Both the position numbers and the translations under genes were made by a program. Of a stretch of 64,000 bases of DNA, positions 35,321-43,013 are shown one piece after another. Under the pieces are notes generated by a model. The model searched no databases. It saw only the letters and a list, made by a program, of their open reading frames with translations, and had not been told where the DNA came from. Location: positions 2,225,501 to 2,289,500 of the forward strand of contig NZ_CP013023.1 in NCBI RefSeq assembly GCF_001421015.2. Reading direction: 5' to 3'. This DNA is from Paenibacillus bovis (GTDB taxonomy: Bacteria > Bacillota > Bacilli > Paenibacillales > Paenibacillaceae). Within the stretch, counting starts at the first letter, position 1; every line of letters begins with the position of its first letter.

Positions 35321-35554
35321 TTGTCCAGTTCAACTGTTATTAGAGATCAGTGGGGAGCTATGCCATTAAAGTACAAAGAATATTTTTATTATATAAGCAG
35401 CTACTTTGGTGACAGTAATACGTTAGAGACCGGCATTATACATTCAGATGGAGGCTATAATCGCAGCGCATATGAGCAAACAGTAGGTAGATCGCTAACA
35501 AGCAAGGAGGGTAAAATCTCTTTTGTCATGCCAGAAGAAAAGCGTACAGACTGA
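35321..35554 (+). pseudogene. Short reading frame, probable gene remnant
   Basis: 77 codons from a TTG that lies in the tail of the GH2 terminator, without a convincing ribosome site. From the internal ATG at 35360 it reads PLKYKEYFYYISSYFGDSN and ends VMPEEKRTD. The sequence is AT-rich and protein-like but matches no family I know. More likely a decayed fragment than a working gene. Confidence 0.3.
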
Positions 35555-35604
35555 ATAGTATGGATACGATAAAAAATGTATAGGAAATTTTCGGGAAATA
35601 ATCC

Positions 35605-35660
35605 ATAAGTCTGAAGATCTGCAGAGCTATTAATTAGCGAGAGATTTTCAGACTTATTTT
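35605..35660 (+). terminator. Terminator-like hairpin
   Basis: ATAAGTCTGAA paired with TTCAGACTTAT, then TTTT. It follows the small remnant reading frame. Confidence 0.6.
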
Positions 35661-35805
35661 AATTTATTCATTAAAAGATACACCGACCAGCAGCGTAAGC
35701 AGGTGCAGCTCTCCTATACTCAAGGCAGCGTTGTGCAGAAAATACGCGGTTATTGGTGTCTGGATTTTTCTATTATAATTCCAGAATACTAAGTATATTT
35801 ACTTT
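35661..35805 (+). pseudogene. Possible C-terminal gene fragment
   Basis: An open frame without a start reads TDQQRKQVQLSYTQGSVV, then QKIRGYWCLDFS, ending at a TAA near 35791, between two hairpins. It looks like the tail of a lost gene, but no family was recognised. Together with the 35321 frame it suggests a decayed insertion between GH2 and the Kiwa-like pair. Confidence 0.25.
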
Positions 35806-35850
35806 GAAAAAAGCCTGAATTGTGAGCTTCGTCCACATCCAGGCTTTTTT
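35806..35850 (+). terminator. Rho-independent terminator
   Basis: AAAAAAGCCTG paired with CAGGCTTTTTT. The remaining stretch to 36070 should contain the promoter of the next operon; no clear boxes were found. Confidence 0.85.
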
Positions 35851-36070
35851 CTGTTACCCAAAATTTATTTTCGTGAAAAAAGGAAATTAAAGGGATATTT
35901 TGGTAAAATAGAAGTAGTCAGCTATTCACATGAATACTGTCACCATGCTGAAAATACATCCTCATCCCAACGCCCAAAAAGCTATTGCTCCGTCCGCGTA
36001 ATCATCGCTGTTTGACCTGATTTGAACATGTCGAGACTACAACCAACTCATTCAAAGGAATGGTGTATAG

Positions 36071-37132
36071 ATGAATATTAACGATCCGGATCATCCGGTA
36101 AATCGCCTGTCCGGCATAGAGATATCTGAGGAGACCCTGGAGCAGATGGGTTTAACCTTTTTCACGGTACGCAAGCAAAAAGAAGCAGACCATTATTACC
36201 GTGCCCGCGAGAGCGCTATATCGGCAGACGTGCAGTATTGGCTGAAAAAGCAGATCATTTATGGTTTACGTTCTTTTCAGCAGGAGAACAGTCAGGGCAA
36301 AAATGAATTTATGGTAAGCGATTATAATTTTGAGGTTCAGAAAAATGATACTTTGGCGATGCTGGAGCTGGATTCTTCCGAAGGTACTGTCTCCGAACGC
36401 AAGGAAGGCTTGATCTTTGCACTGGAGCATCCCGACAGCAGCCTGGAAGATGCCAGTACGCATTTCCAGATTATTCAGATCCAGCTGGATGGCGAGAATA
36501 TCTACTGCTGCTTTTACCGCAAGCCCAAACGCAATATCGGCAAAAAGAAATTTGCATTCAAAAATTCCGGTGAGCTGCAGTTTGCCGATAGTGAGCTGCT
36601 GGAAATTGGCGGACCCATTGACTTTTTTATTGTCAAAAATACGATTTTTATTTCCAGTCTGCGCCCATTCGAGTATGCTTTTGATTATCAGGATCATATT
36701 AACGAGCTGCGCGATGAGAATCTGAAGCGGATTACGGCTTTGCCTTTTTTTGACGGAGAAGAATCGAACAGGGAAGAGTTTGAAGACAGCTGCCGCCAGT
36801 ATTTTTATTCCCGCAGTCTGGCGCAGATTCAGCCAGAGACGATCGAGGTGCTGCAGCGCAATTTTGAAGACCGGTGCGAGGAACTCAAGCTGATCCGCCG
36901 CAAAATGCCGCGTAATGCCAAGCAGGCAGAAGTGTATCAGCGAAAATACCGTGCGCTGTGGGAGCTGTATGATTTTATCGATCTCGACAAGCGCAAAATT
37001 ATTTTCCACAATGACCAGGAACCCAAGACGCTGATCCAGTTCTTTTCCGACAAGATCGTCCAGTCCTTCCTGACCGGAGAGTACGGAGTCGCTGTCAGTT
37101 ATGAGAATCCGGCCAATGAGCCGACCGCATGA
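36071..37132 (+). CDS. KwaB-like (DUF4868) protein, Kiwa anti-phage system
   Basis: 353 residues, no membrane helix. It follows the DUF4868 pattern: a mixed N-terminal region, then GGPIDFFIVKNTIFISSLRP with PFEYAFDY, a helical middle and a C-terminal block DLDKRKIIFHNDQ, PKTLIQFFSDKIVQSFLTGE. DUF4868 is the domain of KwaB, which works with membrane protein KwaA in Kiwa defence. The next gene, 19 nt on, is a four-helix membrane protein as expected for KwaA, though the gene order is the reverse of the E. coli system. The call rests on recalled family pattern, not a search. Confidence 0.62.
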   Translation: MNINDPDHPVNRLSGIEISEETLEQMGLTFFTVRKQKEADHYYRARESAISADVQYWLKKQIIYGLRSFQQENSQGKNEFMVSDYNFEVQKNDTLAMLELDSSEGTVSERKEGLIFALEHPDSSLEDASTHFQIIQIQLDGENIYCCFYRKPKRNIGKKKFAFKNSGELQFADSELLEIGGPIDFFIVKNTIFISSLRPFEYAFDYQDHINELRDENLKRITALPFFDGEESNREEFEDSCRQYFYSRSLAQIQPETIEVLQRNFEDRCEELKLIRRKMPRNAKQAEVYQRKYRALWELYDFIDLDKRKIIFHNDQEPKTLIQFFSDKIVQSFLTGEYGVAVSYENPANEPTA

Positions 37133-37151
37133 TGGATGAGGAGGGAGCCCT

Positions 37152-37820
37152 ATGATGTGGACCAAAAGAGAGCAAGTGCTGATGTGGATTACCGCATATA
37201 TACCGCTCCTGATCGTCATGTTCAGCGGATTTATTTACCATAATGATCTGCTGCCTGCCGGACTGACCAAAGACAAGCTCGAAGATATGTTTACTCGCTG
37301 GTGGATTGTCGAACTGGTCTTTCTCGTGACGGTTCTGATCCTATCGCTCGGACTGTACCGGCTCGTGATCTGGTGGCTGCTGCGCGGACTGGAAGAACGT
37401 CTGGCTGCCCGCACGATCGGTCGGGAAGTGTCGATTCGCCAATATGAGAAAATCAGTGTGAACGATTACACCTTCTTTCTGTTGACCCTGTTGCTGCCCC
37501 AGATCGTAGTCGACTATTCTTCCGTAGTGAATCTGACCGTGTCGATGTTTATTATTATTTTCATCATTACCGTGTATGTAAAAACCGATAGTATCGCGAC
37601 TTGCCCGTTATTTTTTGTATCCGGCAGGCAGGTATACCAGGGAGTCATCTCCAACCGAAGCCGCGATGAAGAAGAGGCCAATCCTGATGTGAGACTCAAA
37701 GCGGTGCTGATCGTCCGCGAAAAAGATATGAATCTGGATATCAAATACCGGGCGCAGGTGTTGGTTAGTAATGTATATATGATTCGGCCGGTAGATAAAG
37801 GGGAGCAGGAAGACGTATAA
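37152..37820 (+). CDS. KwaA-like membrane protein
   Basis: 222 residues with four predicted helices (about 10-29, 50-75, 103-120 and 125-143; VVNLTVSMFIIIFIITVYVK ends the fourth). The pattern of a LLLPQIVVDY helix pair followed by VYVKTDSIATCPLFF and a ~75-residue cytosolic tail resembles KwaA. In Kiwa, KwaA is the inner-membrane sensor of phage attack and KwaB the effector. Ribosome site GGAGGGAG. Cotranscribed with the KwaB-like gene. Taken alone the protein would be called hypothetical. Confidence 0.52.
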   Translation: MMWTKREQVLMWITAYIPLLIVMFSGFIYHNDLLPAGLTKDKLEDMFTRWWIVELVFLVTVLILSLGLYRLVIWWLLRGLEERLAARTIGREVSIRQYEKISVNDYTFFLLTLLLPQIVVDYSSVVNLTVSMFIIIFIITVYVKTDSIATCPLFFVSGRQVYQGVISNRSRDEEEANPDVRLKAVLIVREKDMNLDIKYRAQVLVSNVYMIRPVDKGEQEDV

Positions 37821-37850
37821 TCTAATCTCCTGCTCTGCTCGATAGTAGAG

Positions 37851-38399
37851 CTAACGAATCTCGATAGCGAATACAGCAGAGGTATCACCATCAGAGTATT
37901 GCGTATTTTTCTCCCTCCAGTGAGCTTCTAGTAAGTAGTAATAGGTACCTGGAACAGTCGGAGCAGTGAATGTGCCATCTTGTAAAGGAATGCTTACAAG
38001 ATCATTATAATTGGATTGATTCTTTTCATTATCCAGCTGGTGCAGTACAAGAATCGCAGGAGCAGGTTCATAATTATAGTTGGCTTGAATACGGGGTCCT
38101 GCTGGCACAACTGCAGGTACCTTTCCATCCATCATTTGCGTGCCGCCTATATAATCAGCGCAGCCTCTGGACCAGCAGTAACTACTCTGCACCCAGGGAA
38201 TAACTGTATCCCCAGCCATAATCGTTGATGCCGGAGGCGTTCGGGTATTCCGATCAAGTGGAACACGTATCGGCAACGTCTGGCTGTCCGGCTCAAAAGG
38301 GATAGGGGCTGGCGACATCCATAATCGTGATACCAGCATCATACCGATAACCACAATTATCAAAAAACCTGCAAGGATCGGTATACGTCTTTTTTTCAT
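37851..38399 (-). CDS. Membrane-anchored extracytoplasmic protein of unknown function
   Basis: 182 residues. A basic start (MKKRRIP) and one helix (LAGFLIIVVIGMMLVSRLW) anchor it; the rest (about 30-182) is beta-rich, with a possible disulphide in YCWSRGCADY and an immunoglobulin-like end (TAPTVPGTYYYLLEAHW). ATG at 38399 follows GAGGTGGG; an in-frame GTG at 38408 lies inside that site. It converges with the KwaA-like gene, 30 nt apart. No family recognised. Confidence 0.7.
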   Translation of the reverse strand: MKKRRIPILAGFLIIVVIGMMLVSRLWMSPAPIPFEPDSQTLPIRVPLDRNTRTPPASTIMAGDTVIPWVQSSYCWSRGCADYIGGTQMMDGKVPAVVPAGPRIQANYNYEPAPAILVLHQLDNEKNQSNYNDLVSIPLQDGTFTAPTVPGTYYYLLEAHWREKNTQYSDGDTSAVFAIEIR

Positions 38400-38625
38400 T
38401 ATGCCCACCTCATCATATCTGACGAATAAAATGGTAAAAAGTTACATAATTGAACATGACATCTTTTCGCTAGAATACGGCTTGGACAGTCAATCCCGGT
38501 TTTTTCCATCTATTGTAGCTTTCTGCCCATAGACATTATGTAAATGAATAAAATACATCCTGCACAGTATGCAGTACAGGACAGCATTTGCATAGAATAT
38601 CATTCCTGCAATGTGAAAATAAATC

Positions 38626-38751
38626 GCACGGAACGCAGGAAAGGAAATAAGGGCAAAGGACGACATTGGAGCCGGGGAATCTACCGTTACTCTCATTTCG
38701 TAGATTCCCCGGCTCCACCGGAGGACGTGCCCTTATTCCTTTACGGAGTGG
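38626..38751 (+). repeat. Structured ~126-nt palindromic element, copy 3
   Basis: Outer stem AAAGGAAATAAGGGCA with TGCCCTTATTCCTTT; internal loops AAGGACGACATT and ACCGGAGGACG; inner perfect 17-bp stem GGAGCCGGGGAATCTAC. Compared with copy 1 the inner stem has two compensated base-pair changes and the outer stem a different but still paired core. Flank GCACGGAACGCAG matches the other copies. Confidence 0.85.
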
Positions 38752-38878
38752 ATGATGCCCACCCGCCTGACTATATAACACAATGCTGCATGTATATATA
38801 CTACTTCCAACATTTTGCCGTTTAATCAACTCGGTGAGCTTCTCTATACCTCTGTCCATCCACACTGCTGATACAACT

Positions 38879-39700
38879 TCATTCCGTTTGAGCTTTGTTC
38901 CCTACCTGCTCCAGATAACGCTCCAGATCCGGCAGCTGATGCTCAATCATCTCCTCCAGAATCTCTACCTGTACCGCCTGATAATCATGCATCGCAATAT
39001 TGCGGAAGCCGACCATGGCTTTGAGACTGCGGTTCAGCTCGCGATCGATCCAGCCGCTGCGATGCAGCAGATCAAAAGCATCCCGGCTGCTTTGCGGTAC
39101 GCCCAGCTGCTGTTCGGCAATAATATGCATCGCCAGATCCAGACAGGCTTCGCAGGCACGCTGCAGATTCAGAATAATCGAATCCTGCCGGGTAAAATTG
39201 TACAGATTATCAGCATTGCCTCCATACTCCTCATGAATACGCTGACTGCAGCGCCGGATAGTGGCGCTTTTATTTAAAAAGATATCCTGGTTCATCGTAC
39301 TTCCTCCTGATCGATCATAGTGAATAACAGGCTGCCGCTGCTCGTTCAGCAGGGCATATTCCGTATAGGCTCGCATCCAGGCCAGCTGCCTGTGCAATAA
39401 GTGTACATCATATATAATGTGACCGGTCGAAGTAATCTGCATCTGAAATACCGTACTTGCTTCCCTGAAATCGATCAGATCCACATCGCGTCCGAGCCGA
39501 TCCGCCAGATCCTGAGCCAGCATAAATCGCTCATAGACCGATAGAGGCGTACCGGATAAGTACGCGATATCCACATCGCTGTCCGGTCGCATTTTTCCGC
39601 GTGCTGCCGATCCGAGCAGGATGACAGTATCTGCATCACAATATTCTGTTAGAAAATGAATAATATCCTTACGCTGCTCATCTGTCAGTCCGGTTAGCAT
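38879..39700 (-). CDS. Fused MntA nucleotidyltransferase antitoxin and HepT (HEPN) toxin
   Basis: 273 residues joining two proteins that are normally separate. Residues ~1-120 are a minimal nucleotidyltransferase with an exact GSX10DXD motif (GSAARGKMRPDSDVD), as in MntA, which adds AMP to HepT. Residues ~136-273 are a complete HEPN/HepT toxin (NQDIFLNKSATIRRCSQRI) with the RNase motif RX4HXY (RNIAMHDY). Start ATG at 39700 has AAGGAGG 7 nt upstream; a longer frame from 39793 lacks a site. No stop codon separates the halves, but HepT keeps its own ribosome site and ATG. MntA-HepT pairs act as toxin-antitoxin and anti-phage systems. Confidence 0.85.
   Translation of the reverse strand: MLTGLTDEQRKDIIHFLTEYCDADTVILLGSAARGKMRPDSDVDIAYLSGTPLSVYERFMLAQDLADRLGRDVDLIDFREASTVFQMQITSTGHIIYDVHLLHRQLAWMRAYTEYALLNEQRQPVIHYDRSGGSTMNQDIFLNKSATIRRCSQRIHEEYGGNADNLYNFTRQDSIILNLQRACEACLDLAMHIIAEQQLGVPQSSRDAFDLLHRSGWIDRELNRSLKAMVGFRNIAMHDYQAVQVEILEEMIEHQLPDLERYLEQVGNKAQTE
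39293..39308 (-). promoter_or_regulatory. Internal ribosome site and start for free HepT
   Basis: On the minus strand AGGAGG (39308-39303), 7 nt, then ATG (39295-39293), in frame inside the fusion gene. This would give a 138-residue HepT that begins MNQDIFLNKS, the usual HepT start. Confidence 0.7.
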
Positions 39701-39873
39701 TCGAGTCCTCCTTGCATCATTGATCAGACCCTGCATAGTCTGTGACAATATACCATGAAGGGTCTTCTGTTCACAAACCATTGCATAATACATCTATCCG
39801 AAAATACGATACCACCAGGTAATATCCACAGCCGCATACATCCAAAACAAGATCATGCCCGACTCCATAAAGA

Positions 39874-39902
39874 TTGTCAGAAGCCGAATTCTAGCCTATA
39901 CT
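39874..39902 (+). promoter_or_regulatory. Sigma-A promoter of the PTS operon
   Basis: TTGTCA, 17-nt spacer, TATACT, about 118 nt before the EIIBC start. A small hairpin CAAAG/CTTTG follows. I see no RAT sequence in this leader, unlike the one before levansucrase. Confidence 0.65.
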
Positions 39903-40019
39903 ACAAAGTTGTTGCTTTGTAACTCTTATGAAATTTTCAGAATATACAACTACGGATTTGGAATCACCGAATAATGTGTATACATTATTCAGCGCCCGAA
40001 CAGTAAAGGAGGAATGGAG

Positions 40020-41711
40020 TTGCCTGATGAACAAAACCCATCGCCTTCCGGCAGGAGACGTGACAAAGGAAAACAGATGCGGGAACTCGCTTCACTTTTG
40101 GTGGAACGATCCGGCGGTCCTGATAATGTCCTGGATGTTGTTCACTGTACAACGCGCATCCGTTTTAAATTAAAAAATAATAGCCTGATTGATGAAGACG
40201 GACTTCATCAAATCAGGGAAGTGCAAAATATCAACCGTCAGGCCGGACAGCTCCAGATTATTGTTGGACCGGAGCTGGTCTACAAAGTACACCGTCAGAT
40301 CACCCGGCTACTGCAAGAGCATCAGCAAAACGAGCAAAACGAGCCAATATCGTCTGTTACAGATCCATCTTCTATTCCCAATACAGTTGATCTGGCTGAG
40401 CAGTCCATATCGACAAAAGCGGTTCAACCGCCTGCCGGATCAGTGGCTGAAAAGGAATCCATACAGGCTTCATCCATGCAAAGGCAGTTGGCTGAGGAAG
40501 CTCTTCATACAGCCGGTACTTCCGAATCATCGGTTATGCAGCCACTGCATTCATGGAGCAGTCGACTTCTCCAGGCAGCGTCTATTTTCTCCGATATTCT
40601 GCTGCCTATTCTGCCGCTGTTTATTGCGGCCGGCATTCTGCTCGGAATCGTGAGTATTGTACAGTCTTCCGGTTCAGCCGCGCCGGATGCTGTCTGGCTG
40701 CGACTGTTGCAGCTGTTGACCAGTTCGGCTTTTCAGGTAATCAGTGTATTATTCGGATATCACGCTGCCAAGCGGTTTGGTGGTACTCCGGCTATCGGCG
40801 CTGTACTGGGGATTGCAATGTCTCGCCCCGACCTGGGATTGCTGGTCAGTTCCTATAGCAGCGTGATGCAGGCAACCGGTACACTTGCATCGCCGCAGTT
40901 CAGCTACCAGGGATCCATGATTCCGATTATCGTCGCTGCACTGGTCATGGCTTTTATCGAGAAAGGACTGCGCCGCATCCTCCCGGCAGCCGCAGCTACA
41001 CTGCTGGCACCGGGGATCAGCCTGATTACCGGCGGTGCACTGGCGATTCTCGTGATCGGCCCGGCAGCGGTCTGGCTGGGCGAATGGGTCGGTCAGCTGC
41101 TGGAGTATCTCTTTATCTATGGAGGAACAGTGTTTGGCTTGATTCTTGGCGGGATATACAGCACGATTGTATTGACCGGCTTGCATCAGGGGATACAGGC
41201 GATAGAGGTAGGCTTGATCTCGGACCCGCATGTCGGCGTGAACTTTCTGCTGCCGATCTGGTCCATGGCCAATATGGCGCAGGGAGGAGCCGGTCTGGCT
41301 GTCTACCTGATGGCCCGCAGCAGCGATCTGAGGAAAATAGCCTTATCCGGTTCGATTACAGCCTTTCTCGGTATTACCGAGCCGATTGCATTGGGCGTCA
41401 ATCTCAAGCTGGGCCGCCCTTTTCTGGGAGCCGCTATTGGAGGCGCTGTAGGAGGCGCCTATGTGGGATTCCATCATGTCGTCGCGAATTCATTTGGATT
41501 GACCGGAATCCCGATGCTGGCGTATATTATTCCTTTTGGCGAAGCCAACTTTGTTCATTATATGATCGGCTTTTTGCTGGCGGCAGGAACAGCCTTTGTC
41601 GCTGCGCTGCTGCTTGGTGTAGAGAAGCCGGCTTTCCGTTATCATATTTCACACTTCATTCGTAAAGTCACAGGAGGACCTTATGAAAATCAAAAAGATT
41701 CTCAACAATAA
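40020..41711 (+). CDS. PTS EIIBC component, sucrose/glucoside family
   Basis: About 563 residues. The EIIB domain (about 25-95) holds the phospho-cysteine in VVHCTTRIRFKL; a ~90-residue polar linker follows; EIIC (about 180-555) is a ten-helix transport domain with GITEPIALGVNLKLG and IYSTIVLTGLHQGIQ, as in SacP/ScrA sucrose carriers. There is no EIIA domain, so a shared EIIA is needed. AAAGGAGG lies 7 nt before TTG at 40020; an ATG at 40014 is too close to it, and ATG at 40077 is an alternative start. It overlaps the antiterminator gene by 29 bp. Confidence 0.88.
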   Translation: MPDEQNPSPSGRRRDKGKQMRELASLLVERSGGPDNVLDVVHCTTRIRFKLKNNSLIDEDGLHQIREVQNINRQAGQLQIIVGPELVYKVHRQITRLLQEHQQNEQNEPISSVTDPSSIPNTVDLAEQSISTKAVQPPAGSVAEKESIQASSMQRQLAEEALHTAGTSESSVMQPLHSWSSRLLQAASIFSDILLPILPLFIAAGILLGIVSIVQSSGSAAPDAVWLRLLQLLTSSAFQVISVLFGYHAAKRFGGTPAIGAVLGIAMSRPDLGLLVSSYSSVMQATGTLASPQFSYQGSMIPIIVAALVMAFIEKGLRRILPAAAATLLAPGISLITGGALAILVIGPAAVWLGEWVGQLLEYLFIYGGTVFGLILGGIYSTIVLTGLHQGIQAIEVGLISDPHVGVNFLLPIWSMANMAQGGAGLAVYLMARSSDLRKIALSGSITAFLGITEPIALGVNLKLGRPFLGAAIGGAVGGAYVGFHHVVANSFGLTGIPMLAYIIPFGEANFVHYMIGFLLAAGTAFVAALLLGVEKPAFRYHISHFIRKVTGGPYENQKDSQQ

Positions 41712-42531
41712 TGCCGTGGTTGTCGATGACCAAGGGCAGGAGAAGATCGTAATGGGCGGCGGTATCTCCTTTGAAAAAGGGAAAAACGATATCGTGGACC
41801 CCCAGCGTATCGAGAAAGTATTTATACTGGAAGACCAGGAGCGCTACGGATATCTCCAGGAAATGCTGCAGAAGCTGCCTGAAGAAGAAATAGCCGTCTC
41901 CGAAAGTATTATTTCCTATGCGGAACAGGAGCTGCAAGTGTCCTTTAACGAGCATATTCATATTGCGCTGACCGATCATCTGTCTTTTGCCCTGGAGCGG
42001 CTGCGCAGCGGAATGGTTATCCATAACACACTGCTGGAAGAGATTCGCCTGTTGTATCCAGCCGAATTCCAGATTGGTCTGCATGCGAGACAGCTGATCT
42101 CACGTCGTCTGCAGATTGATATTCCCGAAGATGAGGTAGGCTATATCGCGATGCATATTCATACTGCCCGTATGAATGCAGGTGCACAAGCGACAGCAGC
42201 AGGCATGGCCGCCATTATGAAAGATATTGTGGAAGAGATCGAGGACGTTATCGATCAGCCGCTGGATCGCAGGTCGTCTGCTTATGAACGCTTGATGAGC
42301 CAGCTAAAAAGTATTCTGCAGGATCATCAGCAGGATCAACCGGGAAGTGAGCTGGACCCTGAGATTATTCGAATCGCCATAGAGCGGTACAGCCCTATTT
42401 ATGAACAGGTCGAAGAAATGTCGGCACAGATCGAGGATGAGTATGGTTATGTGTTCACCGAGAGTCAGCGTGTATTGATCGCAATCGAAGTGAATCGTCT
42501 GTTGGAGCGTCTGGGTCATTCCACCCGTTAA
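41683..42531 (+). CDS. BglG/SacY-family transcription antiterminator
   Basis: 282 residues: an RNA-binding CAT domain (1-55, MKIKKILNNNAVVV and MGGGISFEKGKND), PRD1 (about 65-170) and PRD2 (about 175-282). PRD1 keeps its two phosphorylatable histidines (His99 in LTDHLSFALERL and His158 in IAMHIHTA). PRD2 has Gln207 and Glu269 where LicT-type proteins have histidines, so HPr control through PRD2 seems lost. It overlaps the EIIBC gene, whose phosphorylation state should set its activity, and lies just before a leader with a matching RAT site, so levansucrase is the evident target. Confidence 0.92.
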   Translation: MKIKKILNNNAVVVDDQGQEKIVMGGGISFEKGKNDIVDPQRIEKVFILEDQERYGYLQEMLQKLPEEEIAVSESIISYAEQELQVSFNEHIHIALTDHLSFALERLRSGMVIHNTLLEEIRLLYPAEFQIGLHARQLISRRLQIDIPEDEVGYIAMHIHTARMNAGAQATAAGMAAIMKDIVEEIEDVIDQPLDRRSSAYERLMSQLKSILQDHQQDQPGSELDPEIIRIAIERYSPIYEQVEEMSAQIEDEYGYVFTESQRVLIAIEVNRLLERLGHSTR

Positions 42532-42793
42532 TTCATTCAGCAGCCAAAAGAATGATCGATAATCAGGGTGAATTCATAGTTTTATCGAAGATATCTGCTA
42601 ATAAATGAATAGGTTGCAGGTCTATTGCCCCATGAGAATAGTTCAGGGTAGTTTTTGATATTCACCATAATATGGATAAAAAGTAGCGAGCAACCAAGCT
42701 TGATTACAAAAATGTAAACTTTGAAACAGTGAAAATAAGACCAATTCATGCGGAAAATCATGAAAATTTACAGAAATACCCTTTTTAGTCGAA

Positions 42794-42821
42794 TTTCAAA
42801 TTGGTTAATTCAGTCTATAGT
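42794..42821 (+). promoter_or_regulatory. Possible levansucrase promoter
   Basis: TTTCAA, 16-nt spacer, TATAGT, upstream of the RAT leader. Moderate match; the AT-rich sequence from 42532 to 42793 shows no other element. Confidence 0.4.
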
Positions 42822-42868
42822 CTCCTGAGGATCCGCCCGATAGAATAGGTGTCAGCAACAGAATATCC

Positions 42869-42898
42869 GGGTGTGTTACTGGTAAAGCAGGCAAGACC
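42869..42898 (+). promoter_or_regulatory. RAT antiterminator site of levansucrase
   Basis: GTGTTACTGGTAAAGCAGGC followed by AAGACC has the form of the SacY/SacT/LicT RNA target, as in the B. subtilis sacB leader. Its 3' side is the 5' arm of the terminator, so protein-stabilised RAT and terminator exclude each other. Confidence 0.9.
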
Positions 42899-42967
42899 TA
42901 AAAACTCCGTGAGGAATCCGTGCGGCAATCGCCGTTCGTTCCTTATAGGGATTTTTAGGTCTTTTTT
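42893..42967 (+). terminator. Conditional terminator in the levansucrase leader
   Basis: AAGACCTAAAAA paired with TTTTTAGGTCTT, then TTTT; the inside holds GGAATC...GTTCC secondary pairing. Read-through should need the antiterminator bound to the RAT. Confidence 0.9.
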
Positions 42968-43013
42968 CTGTGCCATCACAACCATATCTTCGATTCAGAA
43001 AGGGAGAAGGAAC

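Noticed and set aside
39701..39793. Start of the MntA-HepT fusion at 39793
   Set aside because: No ribosome site there; AAGGAGG lies 7 nt before ATG 39700 and MntA homology begins there.
39874..40019. A second RAT before the PTS EIIBC gene
   Set aside because: No GTTACTG...GCAGGC pattern and no terminator overlap; only a small CAAAG/CTTTG hairpin is present.
42849..43013. Longer N-terminus for levansucrase
   Set aside because: It would run through the RAT and terminator; the signal peptide begins at 43014 after a strong ribosome site.
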